Below, in pieces: positions 25,923 to 33,957 of a stretch of DNA of 64,000 bases (position 1 is its first letter; the number at the start of each line of letters is the position of its first letter). Origin of the DNA: JAHQVK01 sp039819565 (lineage in GTDB: Bacteria; Myxococcota; Kuafuiibacteriia; Kuafuiibacteriales; Kuafuiibacteriaceae). Location: the NCBI GenBank assembly GCA_039819565.1, contig JBCBRU010000001.1, positions 4,873-68,872 on the forward strand, written 5' to 3'. The notes under the pieces are model-generated. The model was not told the origin of the DNA and searched no databases. It worked only from the letters and a program-made list of their open reading frames with translations. The position numbers and the translations under genes were made by a program.

Positions 25923-26713
25923 GGGGGCGGCGCTCGCATAGGCGCACCGAACAAGCGGACGGGGCCCGTCCCGGGGGCCCCCGAGACGTGAGGCGTACAC
26001 GTGACCCCGAGCGGAGTCGTGCTGGCCCGAGAATCTCCGAAGCCGTAGACGAGAAGGAGCACCTCGACGCCGGCGCCGAAGCTCCCGAAGGTGAACGTGA
26101 ACGTCTGGCCGCCCTGAGAGATCGTGATCAGGCGAGACGTCATGACGTTGAGACAGCTGCCCGAGAGGTCGAAGGAGGACCGAATGACGTCATCACAGGT
26201 GAGACGCACGCCTCCGGAGCTCTGCTGGGCCATGACCACGCCCACCAGGGACCGAAGTTCCGTAAAGAAGCTCCCTTCGACCTGAAATCCCACTTCCTGC
26301 ACGTCCCCAACCTCGAGCGTCGGGGGCATCTCGCACCGCCCTTGAACGCAAAGCGTCCGGTGATCGGGCGGACAAAAATCGCAGTTGGTGGGCGCAGGCC
26401 GCTCGGTTCCGCAAGCTCGAGCCTCGACGCAGCGACTTCCAACTGGGGCACACAGATCCACCACGCCCGTGTCGGGCGGGCCGAGATCCCGAGGGAGGCC
26501 GGTGTCCGGAGCTCCCATGTCCGGGTCGGGGACCTCCCCGAGGTCCACGGGCCCCGTATCGGGCGCTCCCAGATCCTCGATCACGCCCGTGTCCACCAGA
26601 GGGGTCCCGGTGTCCAAAGCTCCCGGAGCCGGCTCCGAAGGACTCGAAGAGCAAGCCGTGACCGCCCCTAGGAGCAGGGTAGCGAATCCTCGGCGCGCGA
26701 CGCGAAGCAACAT
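25919..26713 (-). CDS. Lipoprotein with an Asp-x-Gly-rich tether and a Cys-rich module
   Basis: A 264-residue protein with a signal peptide ending L-L-G-A-V-T-A-C (lipobox). About 60 residues of D-T-G, D-L-G and D-M-G repeats follow, then a Cys-rich segment (C-A-P-V-G-S-R-C, A-C-G-T, C-D-F-C-P-P-D-H, C-V-Q-G-R-C, residues about 88-130) that looks like a small disulfide-knotted module common in myxobacterial surface proteins. The C-terminal 130 residues are beta-rich. No enzyme motif was seen. It converges on the tethered lipoprotein at 24656. Confidence 0.7.
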   Translation of the reverse strand: MLLRVARRGFATLLLGAVTACSSSPSEPAPGALDTGTPLVDTGVIEDLGAPDTGPVDLGEVPDPDMGAPDTGLPRDLGPPDTGVVDLCAPVGSRCVEARACGTERPAPTNCDFCPPDHRTLCVQGRCEMPPTLEVGDVQEVGFQVEGSFFTELRSLVGVVMAQQSSGGVRLTCDDVIRSSFDLSGSCLNVMTSRLITISQGGQTFTFTFGSFGAGVEVLLLVYGFGDSRASTTPLGVTCTPHVSGAPGTGPVRLFGAPMRAPPP

Positions 26714-26728
26714 GTGAGTGAGGGGGGA

Positions 26729-26801
26729 CGCGAATGGCAGGGCTCGAACCTGCGGCCTTTGGCTTCGGAGGCCAACGCTCTTCCAACTGAGCTACATCCG
26801 C
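26729..26801 (-). tRNA. tRNA-Arg (anticodon CCG)
   Basis: The full cloverleaf can be folded by eye: acceptor stem GCGGATG/CATTCGC, D-stem GCTC/GAGC, anticodon stem TTGGC/GCCAA with loop CTCCGAA (anticodon CCG, reads CGG), T-stem GCAGG/CCTGC with loop TTCGAGC, discriminator G. The 3' CCA is not encoded and must be added. Confidence 0.97.
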
Positions 26802-26812
26802 TTGGAGGGCGG

Positions 26813-26841
26813 GAAGTAACAAACCCGGCGACGGCTCGCAA
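26813..26841 (-). promoter_or_regulatory. Possible promoter for tRNA-Arg
   Basis: On the minus strand TTGCGA (26836-26841) lies 17 bases before TACTTC (26813-26818), about 11 bases upstream of the tRNA 5' end. The -10 element is poor, so position and spacing are the main support. Confidence 0.3.
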
Positions 26842-26983
26842 CCGTTTGCCTCCTCGCGTTCGAGCCTTGAACGGACCGTCTCGCGTCCCGCCCCCCGCGC
26901 CAAGACCTGCAGCCGCGCCGTGCGCGCACGCGGTCCGACCCTCTCCGGTTGTTCACCGTGCCCCTGGGTGGTGCCATCGATAC

Positions 26984-28078
26984 ATGAAGGCAAGCACTCG
27001 AAGAACCTCGCTGATAGTAGGGATGGCAGCGGCGGCTCTCGCATGCTCGAAGGCGCCGCCAACTACGACTCCTGACGAGCCCTCAAGCCAACCTTCGAGC
27101 CTCCCGACCGATCACTCGGTCTCGACCTCACCCATAGATCTCGAGGCGCTCTTCGCACCCCCGAAGGGCCTTCCCGAGGTCGTGGCTAAAGTCGAGGAGG
27201 TTCCGGTCCCCCGCGACGAGCTCATCCACGAGCTCCGGCAGCTGCAGGTTCAGTTGACCGCAGCAGGTCTCCCAGATCGACTGACTCGAGACGAGGTTCT
27301 GACCAGCGCCCTGTCCCGAGCCGTGGATCGCCACCTCGAGCGTCTCTTGGCCGAGGACCTGGGGGTTGAGGCCGAAGAACGGGCGGTGGCCGCGTGGCTG
27401 GAGAACATCGAAGGACGCATGAAGGCCGACCCAGCCTTTGCCGCCTTCCTTCTGCGGGCGGGCAAGGACGAGACTCAGCGCGCCCTCGATGCTCGTCGTG
27501 AAGCCCTGATGGGGGCCATTACCTCAGCGCTCCGATCGCGCGCCCAAGAGACCCTGGCCGCCGAAGCTCGGGACTACTATGATCGGCATCCCCAGGACTA
27601 TGTGGAGCGCGCGGGGACGGAGGTCTGGCGGGCCTTTGTGAAGGCGCCCCGAGGCATCCCCCAGCGCGATCGGGATGCCGCCCGGGCGCGGGCCGAAGGA
27701 CTCCGCAAGGCGGCCAAGAAAGACCCGAATCAGTTCGAAAATCTCGCCATCGCCCGCTCCGACGGCGGGAAGGCGGCGGAGGGGGGCTATCTCGGCTACG
27801 TCCCCGAAGGAGCTCTCCCCGAGAAACTCTACGCACAGGTTCGCAAGGCCAAGCCCGGCTCGATCCTGCCGCTGTGGGAGGACGCGGCGGGGTTCGCGGT
27901 CCACCGCGTCGGCAAATCCCGCGAGGAGCGCGTGGTGCCGTTCGAGGAGGCCCAGGAGACGATCCTCGATCGGGTGTTTGGCCCCGTGATGCAGAAGGAG
28001 ATCGACGCAGCGATGAAGAAACTCAGGGCCGAGAAAGCGGTCGTCGTGCTCGCCGAAGGCTTGACGTACAAGCCTTGA
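26984..28078 (+). CDS. Parvulin-type peptidyl-prolyl isomerase lipoprotein (PpiC/SurA-like)
   Basis: The frame opens at 26714 across the tRNA-Arg gene, but the ATG at 26984 starts a proper lipoprotein signal (M-K-A-S-T-R-R then hydrophobic, lipobox L-A-C, Cys21). About 364 residues: a Thr/Ser/Pro-rich tether, a helical SurA-N-like chaperone region (residues about 55-200), and a parvulin domain at about 205-320 with F-E-N-L-A-I-A-R-S-D-G-G-K-A-A-E-G-G-Y-L-G-Y and P-L-W-E-D-A-A-G-F-A-V-H-R-V. It probably helps fold outer-membrane proteins from the periplasmic side. It converges on the SH3/beta-barrel gene 15 bases away. Confidence 0.85.
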   Translation: MKASTRRTSLIVGMAAAALACSKAPPTTTPDEPSSQPSSLPTDHSVSTSPIDLEALFAPPKGLPEVVAKVEEVPVPRDELIHELRQLQVQLTAAGLPDRLTRDEVLTSALSRAVDRHLERLLAEDLGVEAEERAVAAWLENIEGRMKADPAFAAFLLRAGKDETQRALDARREALMGAITSALRSRAQETLAAEARDYYDRHPQDYVERAGTEVWRAFVKAPRGIPQRDRDAARARAEGLRKAAKKDPNQFENLAIARSDGGKAAEGGYLGYVPEGALPEKLYAQVRKAKPGSILPLWEDAAGFAVHRVGKSREERVVPFEEAQETILDRVFGPVMQKEIDAAMKKLRAEKAVVVLAEGLTYKP

Positions 28079-28093
28079 GGGGGCGGCCCGAGC

Positions 28094-29482
28094 TCAGAAG
28101 AGAGAGTACGTGGCTCCGAGCAGGATAGCCTGCCTAAGCTCGGAGACTTCGGCTTCGCTGATCGTAGCGTCCAGGGTCGAAGCCCCCGAGAATCCCACCG
28201 ACCTTCCATCCACCGTGTATCGAGCGACCAGACCGAAGCGAGCGTCGAAGAGATAGTGGACGTCCACCGCTCCTCGTCCTCCGAGGGCCAGGCCCGCTTC
28301 CGTGCCGAGACTCGCAGGACGCGGCGAGACCGCCCCCAGGGAGAAGGCCCCCTCCCCTTCGAACAGGAAGGACCCGAACGCATACTGAACCCGCAGCCCG
28401 ACGAGACCTGAGTGCCCAGACGTGGAGACGAAGGTGGCGGTCCGGGCGCCAGGAAGCGCGAGGTCCAGGCTCAGGTCGTCGTAGGCATAGCCCACCTCCG
28501 GAGCGAGAGTGAGAGCACCGAGACGCAACGGCCATCCCGCTCGAAAATCCAAGGAAAGCGTGGTCCCGCCCGCGCTTCCCCCGCCTGCCTCTGGCTCCAG
28601 GCCTTCGAGGGTCCCGAAGAGCCCTCCGAGACGGACGGCTATCGGCCCGAGATCGGTCACCTGGATCTCGAGACCCAGCCCGGCTGACATCGACGACAGC
28701 TCGTATCGGCGCTCACCTGAGACGGCGTCGGAGTCCAGCTGCTGGGAGGGAAGGACCACGCCCCCAAAGGCGGCTGCGGTGAGATGCAGTCCGTCGCCAC
28801 CGAGCTGCCGGTGCGAGGGAGGGCGCTCGGCAGTGACGAGGAGCGAGTCGGACGAAGCCTCTGCGTCATCCGAGCGACCGGGCGTCGCGTCGGTCTCTAG
28901 GGCCAACGCGGTGACCGTCGGCCCCTCCCCGCCGGGGGCCACGGGCAGTTCGGGAGAAAGCTTGGGTAGGCCCTCTGACGTGACCCATCCCACATCCCCC
29001 CGGTCGTCGCGGACCTCGACCCATACGCCATCCGGGGTCCGACGAAGCGGGAGGATCCGAGCCTCCGCGGGCAGGACCCGACGCGGGGCCGCCCCCTCCT
29101 GAGGACGCTCTCTCAGGACCATCCGGGTAGAGGTGACGGCAAACTTGCGTTTGCTTCCTGAGCCCACGGGGAGGCTCTCGCCGCGAGGTAGTTTGGCCAA
29201 GCGAGCCCTACCTCGAGAACCCAGCCGCTTTGCCGGTACCCACCCCAGCTGCTTTCGGAAGCGCATGAGGACCCAGTTCCCGTCCGCGGAGACCTCTTCC
29301 AGGCGGCCGCAGCGCCGTTTTTCGAAGAACGTACGGACCGGATAGTTCAGCCCAGGACCGTTGCGAAGGGGCGTCTTGGCTCGAACCCGGACTCGTCCTT
29401 TGCGACACTTCGCCTCGGCCTGCATGGAAACGGCGGAGAGCGCGGCGATCGTCACCGCGAGCGCGACGAGCTTGGTTCGCAT
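28094..29482 (-). CDS. Exported protein with SH3-like repeats and a C-terminal beta-barrel-like region
   Basis: The start is the ATG at 29482, which shares its A with the TGA of the upstream gene (TGATG); longer starts at 29494 or 29560 would sit inside that gene. About 462 residues: a signal peptide (M-R-T-K-L-V-A-L-A-V-T-I-A-A-L-S-A-V-S), bacterial SH3 domain 1 at about 30-80 (L-R-N-G-P-G-L-N-Y-P-V and W-V-P-A-K-R-L), SH3 domain 2 at about 115-175 (W-V-E-V-R-D-D-R-G-D-V-G-W-V-T), an acidic linker, and a beta-rich domain from about 215 to the end in F, as in outer-membrane barrels. SH3 domains of this type bind peptidoglycan, so the protein could link wall and outer membrane. Confidence 0.75.
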   Translation of the reverse strand: MRTKLVALAVTIAALSAVSMQAEAKCRKGRVRVRAKTPLRNGPGLNYPVRTFFEKRRCGRLEEVSADGNWVLMRFRKQLGWVPAKRLGSRGRARLAKLPRGESLPVGSGSKRKFAVTSTRMVLRERPQEGAAPRRVLPAEARILPLRRTPDGVWVEVRDDRGDVGWVTSEGLPKLSPELPVAPGGEGPTVTALALETDATPGRSDDAEASSDSLLVTAERPPSHRQLGGDGLHLTAAAFGGVVLPSQQLDSDAVSGERRYELSSMSAGLGLEIQVTDLGPIAVRLGGLFGTLEGLEPEAGGGSAGGTTLSLDFRAGWPLRLGALTLAPEVGYAYDDLSLDLALPGARTATFVSTSGHSGLVGLRVQYAFGSFLFEGEGAFSLGAVSPRPASLGTEAGLALGGRGAVDVHYLFDARFGLVARYTVDGRSVGFSGASTLDATISEAEVSELRQAILLGATYSLF

Positions 29483-30159
29483 CAGGGCGCGCATGCCGTC
29501 ACCATGAGCATCCCCGCATCGGGGGGCTCGCAGAAGCAGGGGGCAGAGTCCGGCCCGCAATCGACACCGGCATCGGGAGGAGACGACAGAAAGTCAGCCA
29601 CCTGGCAGTCCGCGGCCTGAGTAAGCAGGGCGTCGAGGCGAGCGGGGACGGGGCCAAAATAAGACGGGCCCACGTGGTCGGGGTGCGCGGGAAGGTGGCG
29701 CCACAACCTCCCCACGGGCGCCTCGGTGTCGAGCCTCTCCGCCTCCACCAGAAGGGGCCACAGGGCGTCGATGCCCTCCTGGAATCGGCTCCCTATCTGA
29801 TCTCCAAACGGGATGAAGGGCGCCACGCCGCCGCCGTGGCAGGCCGACGAGCCGTCGGGGCCGCTGCATGTCGCCTCAGGCACGGCCCAGTCCCAAAAGA
29901 CCTCCCGATAGCCCGCTTCAGAGGCTCGGAACGGCCAGTCCACGGGGAGACCCGTAGGCAGCGTCAACGGCTGGCAGCCCAGATCGGGGGCCGGACCGAG
30001 ATCTGGCGGCCCCAAATCGGGTTCTCCACCATCGGCTCCGAGATCGGGACTCGCGTCGGGAAGTCCACCCATGGGCAGCTGGTCCTCCCCGAACTCCACG
30101 CTCCCACACGCGGTGCCGAGGAGGACCAGCGGCATACGAAGCCAAAAAACCGTCCTCAT
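29482..30159 (-). CDS. Lipoprotein with an Asp-Leu-Gly tether and a cytochrome-like Cys-His motif
   Basis: The ATG at 30159 gives a lipoprotein signal (M-R-T-V-F-W-L-R-M-P-L-V-L-L-G-T-A-C); the frame opens upstream at 30267. About 225 residues with a tether of D-L-G-P-P units (residues 35-60), then a domain with C-S-G-P-D-G-S-S-A-C-H-G-G-G, similar to the C-(x)n-C-H of surface cytochrome-like lipoproteins in myxobacteria but not a canonical CxxCH. The C-terminus has a Cys cluster (C-G-P-D-S-A-P-C-F-C). Haem binding is only a possibility. It faces the multihaem cytochrome gene across a 185-base gap in which nothing specific was seen. Confidence 0.68.
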   Translation of the reverse strand: MRTVFWLRMPLVLLGTACGSVEFGEDQLPMGGLPDASPDLGADGGEPDLGPPDLGPAPDLGCQPLTLPTGLPVDWPFRASEAGYREVFWDWAVPEATCSGPDGSSACHGGGVAPFIPFGDQIGSRFQEGIDALWPLLVEAERLDTEAPVGRLWRHLPAHPDHVGPSYFGPVPARLDALLTQAADCQVADFLSSPPDAGVDCGPDSAPCFCEPPDAGMLMVTACAP

Positions 30160-30344
30160 CGAGAGCGAGCTAGGCAAGGCCCGTGCCGCGCCACGGACTG
30201 CGTCATCAACGGGCGGTTTCGTCGCTTCCGAGGAGCCTGGTCGCCGTCCCCTGGTGAGCGGAGTCATCGTCCCGGTCCGAGGGGCGCGACCCGCGCCCTC
30301 GCGATCGTGGACAAGAAGACGAAGCCACGGCGAGTCTTCGAGCC

Positions 30345-30842
30345 GTGGGGCGCCGAGCTCTCGCCATTGGATCGAGCGCCCTCGCTGCTCTCGCGCTGGG
30401 GCTGGCCTACCTCATGCTTCGGCCGGGCCCTGCGCTCGTGCCTCAAACAAGTACACATGGCCCGGACCGCGCAGCCTGTCTCGACTGCCACGTGCCGTTC
30501 TCCGGAACCCCGAGCACCCGCTGCCTGGGTCCGAGCTGCCATGGCGCTCTCGCTACCGGGACCCCACCTCGCGACGGCCCTGTGCTGCCCGTGCGCTACC
30601 ACGTCGTGCTTCGGGGCGAGGACTGCGGGCAATGCCACGAGGAGCATGCCGACCGCGACACCGCGACCGGAGACCCCCACCGAGGGATGGCTCTCGAAGT
30701 CCTGAGGAGCAAGTGCGATCAGTGTCACCTCGACGCCCGACCGCCTTCTCATCCCCGCACTGAGGGCAGCTGCGGTCGCTGCCACACCCTCGAGACGTGG
30801 GAGAACGCCCGCAACGAAGGCGGCGCTCAGCTGCCAAAGTAA
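30345..30842 (+). CDS. Small multihaem c-type cytochrome (five Cys-His motifs)
   Basis: A 165-residue protein from a GTG start: an N-terminal membrane anchor or uncleaved signal (residues 5-26), then five haem-binding motifs, C-L-D-C-H (45-49), C-L-G-P-S-C-H (60-66, a CX4CH type), C-G-Q-C-H (94-98), C-D-Q-C-H (124-128) and C-G-R-C-H (143-147). The size and spacing resemble cytochrome c7/c3-like electron carriers in the periplasm. Haem ligation is inferred from motifs. There is no recognisable ribosome site at the GTG. Its end overlaps the convergent membrane protein gene by 16 bases. Confidence 0.8.
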   Translation: MGRRALAIGSSALAALALGLAYLMLRPGPALVPQTSTHGPDRAACLDCHVPFSGTPSTRCLGPSCHGALATGTPPRDGPVLPVRYHVVLRGEDCGQCHEEHADRDTATGDPHRGMALEVLRSKCDQCHLDARPPSHPRTEGSCGRCHTLETWENARNEGGAQLPK

Positions 30843-31870
30843 GCAGCGCCCCCGACACGCAAAAGCGCCACCACGGCCAAGGCCGAGGCCACGGAGGCCG
30901 CCGTCGGCACGCGCAGGGGGTGAGAAAAGAACCAACCCAGGGCGAGGGACGCGAGCCCGAGGGCGCCGAGAAGGAAGTCGAGCTCCGTCGAGGCCGTCTG
31001 GGCTGCTCGGCTGATCAGAGCCCCGCTTCCGAGCAGGAAGCCCCCCCAGGCCATGGTCGCTCCGGGGTGTCCACCGAGGAAGACCCCGAGTCCGAGGGCG
31101 ACGGGAGCCCCGAAAAGGAGGACGTCGGTCGGCAGGAGGGCGGCAGCGATCAGCGCTGCCACCAGCGAGCCCGCGAAGCCCAGAGCGCGTCGGGGAACCG
31201 GCGAGGCCATCCGTGGAGCGACTTCCACGCGACGTCCGTCGGCCGGACGGGGCTGCGAGGCGCGAGCATGTTCTCTTCTGGGAGCAGCCGAACGCCGGCG
31301 TACGCGGGCCTGTTCGGGGGCCAAAGACCGCTCCGCCGAAGGGCGGCGAATCACTTCGGGAGGCGGCGCCGACTCCACGTCACGCCCTGGGGTTCGGGCG
31401 TCCGGGTCCGCCGGCTGCCGGCGAAGCACCGGGCGAGCCGAGCTCTTGGACTCGCCTTTCGGACCGAGGGCCGGATCTCGCACCGCGGAGGCTTTGACCT
31501 CGACCGGCTCGGGGATCGTGCCGCGGTCGGGGGCGGCCTCGGGAGCCGCGGACCCCGCCGTCGCCCCCACCGCGGAGGCCGAGCGGACCGGTACGACCAA
31601 GGGGGCCTCCACCGGGAGCTCGAGGCGCATGCCCGGGGTGGAGGCGTGAGGAGGCGAAAGCTGGGCCTGTACGGCGATCTCCTCCCGCGCACGTCCCCTC
31701 AGGACGGCGAGCCGAGACGCCGCGACGTAGCCCCGGGCGGCCAGAATCTCGTCCACGCCCCTTCGTCCCGAGAACCGCGCGAAAAGGAAGTGCACGTCCT
31801 CGACCTCCTCGTCAGTGAGGAGGCCGAGACGGTTGAGCATGCGAAGGAAGGCGGCGTCTTGCCCGTTCAT
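30827..31870 (-). CDS. Membrane protein with a long Pro/Ala/Arg-rich middle, unknown function
   Basis: A 347-residue protein. Residues 1-65 are helical (L-N-R-L-G-L-L-T-D-E-E-V-E-D), residues about 70-220 are a low-complexity Ala/Pro/Arg/Glu linker, and the last 125 residues hold about five predicted transmembrane helices (L-V-A-A-L-I-A-A-A-L-L, F-G-A-P-V-A-L-G-L-G-V-F-L, G-G-F-L-L-G-S-G-A-L-I, L-L-G-A-L-G-L-A-S-L-A-L-G-W-F-F, A-S-A-L-A-V-V-A-L-L). The N-terminal part is probably cytosolic. No family was recognised. It lies just downstream of tRNA-Cys on the same strand. Confidence 0.65.
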   Translation of the reverse strand: MNGQDAAFLRMLNRLGLLTDEEVEDVHFLFARFSGRRGVDEILAARGYVAASRLAVLRGRAREEIAVQAQLSPPHASTPGMRLELPVEAPLVVPVRSASAVGATAGSAAPEAAPDRGTIPEPVEVKASAVRDPALGPKGESKSSARPVLRRQPADPDARTPGRDVESAPPPEVIRRPSAERSLAPEQARVRRRSAAPRREHARASQPRPADGRRVEVAPRMASPVPRRALGFAGSLVAALIAAALLPTDVLLFGAPVALGLGVFLGGHPGATMAWGGFLLGSGALISRAAQTASTELDFLLGALGLASLALGWFFSHPLRVPTAASVASALAVVALLRVGGAAYFGS

Positions 31871-31892
31871 GGGGCGCTCGCTACTGCGTTTG

Positions 31893-31965
31893 AGGTGCCG
31901 ACCGGACTCGAACCGGTGAATGTAGGTTTTGCAAACCTATGGCTTACCAACTTGCCTACGGCACC
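31893..31965 (-). tRNA. tRNA-Cys (anticodon GCA)
   Basis: Acceptor stem GGTGCCG/CGGCACC, anticodon stem TAGGT/ACCTA with loop TTGCAAA (anticodon GCA), T-stem ACCGG/CCGGT with loop TTCGAGT, and discriminator T (U73), the expected identity base for Cys. The CCA end is not encoded. It lies on the minus strand between a small gene and the 347-residue membrane protein. Confidence 0.97.
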
Positions 31966-31975
31966 GCGGACAGCC

Positions 31976-32004
31976 CTTCTGCCGGCAGCCCGGCCCATCG
32001 TCAA
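31976..32004 (-). promoter_or_regulatory. Sigma-70-like promoter for tRNA-Cys
   Basis: On the minus strand TTGACG (31999-32004) and CAGAAG (31976-31981) are 17 bases apart, with the tRNA starting ten bases after the -10 element. The pair closely resembles the TTGACA-17-TAGAAG promoter before tRNA-Ala at 63883, which strengthens both calls. Confidence 0.6.
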
Positions 32005-32011
32005 GGCTGAA

Positions 32012-32290
32012 TCAGGACTGCGGCTCGGGATCCGCGAAGGTGGGGATCAGCGTGAACTCGCGACCGGTCGAACCTTCCAGCTCCCTGTGAAGGAGCTTGG
32101 CCCCTTCCAGGTCCATGACATCCGTGAGCGGACGCCACTCAACGGTTTCGCCCTTCTTCCAGGCGCGGGCGGGGCCCTGGGGATCCTTCGCGATCCGTTC
32201 AACCTCAGCTTCGAGCTGGATGTCGGTGACCCCGAAGAAGGTCTCTTCGCGGTCATGATTGATGATCTGGTAGACGACGTGGGTGCCCAC
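32012..32290 (-). CDS. Small protein, possible GIY-YIG-like fold
   Basis: A 92-residue protein beginning M-G-T-H-V-V-Y-Q-I-I-N-H. The order of an initial V-Y-Q-I-I strand, F-F-G-V-T-D, a helix with two Glu, a Trp pair and a final E-G-A-K-L-L-H-R-E-L-E helix recalls a reduced GIY-YIG domain, but the catalytic Arg and Glu cannot be placed with confidence. No partner gene is evident; it lies upstream of tRNA-Cys and diverges from the FmdB-like gene. The family assignment is tentative. Confidence 0.5.
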   Translation of the reverse strand: MGTHVVYQIINHDREETFFGVTDIQLEAEVERIAKDPQGPARAWKKGETVEWRPLTDVMDLEGAKLLHRELEGSTGREFTLIPTFADPEPQS

Positions 32291-32418
32291 GAAGCGTGGG
32301 TAGCCACCTCCTGCCTCCCCGTCAATACGGCCTCAGCGGCGCACTCGAGGCGTTTTCACGAGATCTGCGGCGAGATCGACTTGACCACACCGCCGCCTGT
32401 GCTCAAACGAACGCCGCC

Positions 32419-32778
32419 ATGCCTCTTTACGAGTATCGCTGTGCCGCTTGCGGCCACGACCTCGAAGCCATCCAGAAGTTCTCGGATGCGCCCCTCACAG
32501 ACTGCCCTGCATGCGGCGCCCCGAAGCTCGAAAAGCTGCTTTCGCAGTCGAGCTTCGCGTTGAAAGGGGGCGGTTGGTACGCCGACGGGTATGGTCCCAA
32601 CGGAGCCAAGAAGGATGACGAGGCTTCCAAGAAGACCTCCGAATCCGCCTCCGAAGACTCGAAGTCCAGCGACACAAAATCCGGCGACGGAAAGTCTAAG
32701 GAGACGAAGTCCGGGGAAAGCAAGTCGAGCTCCGAGTCCCCCAAGAAACCCGAAGGCTCCAAGGCGTCCAACGCCTGA
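32419..32778 (+). CDS. FmdB-family zinc-ribbon protein with a Ser/Lys-rich tail
   Basis: Begins at the ATG at 32419 with the family's typical M-P-L-Y-E-Y-R-C start (the frame opens further upstream at 32296). About 119 residues: a zinc ribbon with C-A-A-C-G (8-12) and C-P-A-C-G (30-34), the L-L-S-Q-S-S-F-A-L-K-G-G-G-W-Y-A segment usual in FmdB-like regulators, then about 60 residues made almost only of Ser, Lys, Asp, Glu and Thr. The role is unknown in most species; the tail is probably disordered. It converges on ihfA seven bases away. Confidence 0.85.
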   Translation: MPLYEYRCAACGHDLEAIQKFSDAPLTDCPACGAPKLEKLLSQSSFALKGGGWYADGYGPNGAKKDDEASKKTSESASEDSKSSDTKSGDGKSKETKSGESKSSSESPKKPEGSKASNA

Positions 32779-32784
32779 GCCAGG

Positions 32785-33126
32785 CTACTCGTTGAGCTGG
32801 TCTTTCAAGACTTGAGAGGGCTTGAAGGTCAGCACTCGACGCGCCGAAATCTCGATATCGCGACCGGTTTGGGGGTTGCGCCCCACGCGTGCCTTCTTCT
32901 CGCGCACGAGAAAGTTTCCGAAACCTGAGATCTTGACCGGCTCGCCACGGGCGAGGGTCTCTTTGATACCTTCGAAAAGCAGATCGACGATCTCGGCCGA
33001 GTCGCGACGAGAAAGCCCGCCGACCTGTGTGTACACCGCTTCGACGAAATCCGCCTTGGTGAGGGTTCGGCCGATGCCTCCCCCATTGGCCGCGCCGTAG
33101 TTGGTTGGGCTTCCGTCCGCCATCAT
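32785..33126 (-). CDS. ihfA: Integration host factor alpha subunit-like DNA-bending protein
   Basis: A 113-residue HU/IHF-family protein with an extra N-terminal stretch of about 20 residues before T-L-T-K-A-D-F-V-E-A-V. The DNA-intercalating beta-arm carries G-R-N-P-Q-T-G, and the body shows V-K-I-S-G-F-G-N-F and R-R-V-L-T-F-K-P-S-Q-V-L-K, both IHF-alpha-like. Its position after pheS-pheT supports IHF-alpha over HU, because that order is conserved in many proteobacteria. It follows the MerR gene by 19 bases and is probably co-transcribed. Confidence 0.88.
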   Translation of the reverse strand: MMADGSPTNYGAANGGGIGRTLTKADFVEAVYTQVGGLSRRDSAEIVDLLFEGIKETLARGEPVKISGFGNFLVREKKARVGRNPQTGRDIEISARRVLTFKPSQVLKDQLNE

Positions 33127-33145
33127 CCTTCTCCTTCTTGTGAGC

Positions 33146-33919
33146 TCATGATTCTTCGACGGCCTCCAGGAGCTCGATCACGGCTCGCCGCATCTCTTCG
33201 AGCTTGGCGCGAACATGACCGGCATCCGAGGGCGCCGTAGGGTAGGTGGTGGGGACCGCCGACACCATAGACATCGGACGGCCGCCGTGACGTCGCGCGG
33301 CTTCGATGCTGGCCCGAGTTTGAGCCACGGTCAGTCCAGCATCATGACGAAGACGACGAATCTGGAGGAGCTGCGCGACGTGTGAACGCGTGTAGCGCCG
33401 CTGGTTGGTCTCCGTCTTCTCGGGGAGCACCCACTCGAACTCCGTCTCCCAAAACCGCAAGACGTGGGGTTTTACACCGACGATGCGGGCCGCCTCACCG
33501 ATACGAAAACTCTCCGTCCCAGCGGGAATCCGGGGGTCATCCACCGTCTCCAATCGGGGATCGTCCACCTCCGGCGCGGGCTCCGGCACCGGCAGAAGAC
33601 TGTCCAGCGGACCTCCCACTGTCGTCCAGTGCGGCGAGGCCCAGTCCGCGGGCTCGTCGCTCACCGCTTCGTCTTCGGGGGCGGGCGTGGGGGGTGACGC
33701 CTCCGCGGTGGGGGCCGGACCTTCGCGAGCCTCACTGGCTCCGTAGCGCGGGCCGCGAGCCTCCGCTTCGACGGTACGATGGAGGGCCAAGGTCTCTCGA
33801 TCGCGAAGGAGAGCCATGGCTTCGCGAGCGCGCCGCTCGTGCTCACTCTCTCCGTTGGGGTCCTTCGGGTCCGCCATGGGCGAGGTCGCGAGAATGCCTC
33901 CGGGCCTCCTCGAGGTCAA
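33146..33919 (-). CDS. MerR-family transcriptional regulator
   Basis: Up to 257 residues; ATG 33877 (M-A-D-P-K-D-P) is a likely alternative start. A long, acidic, Pro-rich N-terminal region of about 135 residues precedes a MerR winged helix (F-R-I-G-E-A-A-R-I-V-G-V-K-P-H-V-L-R-F-W-E, then Q-R-R-Y-T-R-S-H-V). The C-terminal region is short and helical, without metal-binding Cys, so the signal it senses is unclear. A MerR gene beside ihfA and pheT is a recurring arrangement in Deltaproteobacteria and relatives, to my knowledge. Confidence 0.85.
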   Translation of the reverse strand: MTSRRPGGILATSPMADPKDPNGESEHERRAREAMALLRDRETLALHRTVEAEARGPRYGASEAREGPAPTAEASPPTPAPEDEAVSDEPADWASPHWTTVGGPLDSLLPVPEPAPEVDDPRLETVDDPRIPAGTESFRIGEAARIVGVKPHVLRFWETEFEWVLPEKTETNQRRYTRSHVAQLLQIRRLRHDAGLTVAQTRASIEAARRHGGRPMSMVSAVPTTYPTAPSDAGHVRAKLEEMRRAVIELLEAVEES

Positions 33920-33957
33920 GGCGAGCTCCCCTCAAATACCCGAAACACTTTGGATAA

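Noticed and set aside
26714..26983. N-terminal extension of the PPIase frame
   Set aside because: It is read through the antisense strand of tRNA-Arg; a normal lipoprotein signal begins at ATG 26984.
30797..32563. A 588-codon plus-strand frame running across tRNA-Cys
   Set aside because: It crosses the tRNA and is antisense to a membrane protein gene; its composition is not protein-like.
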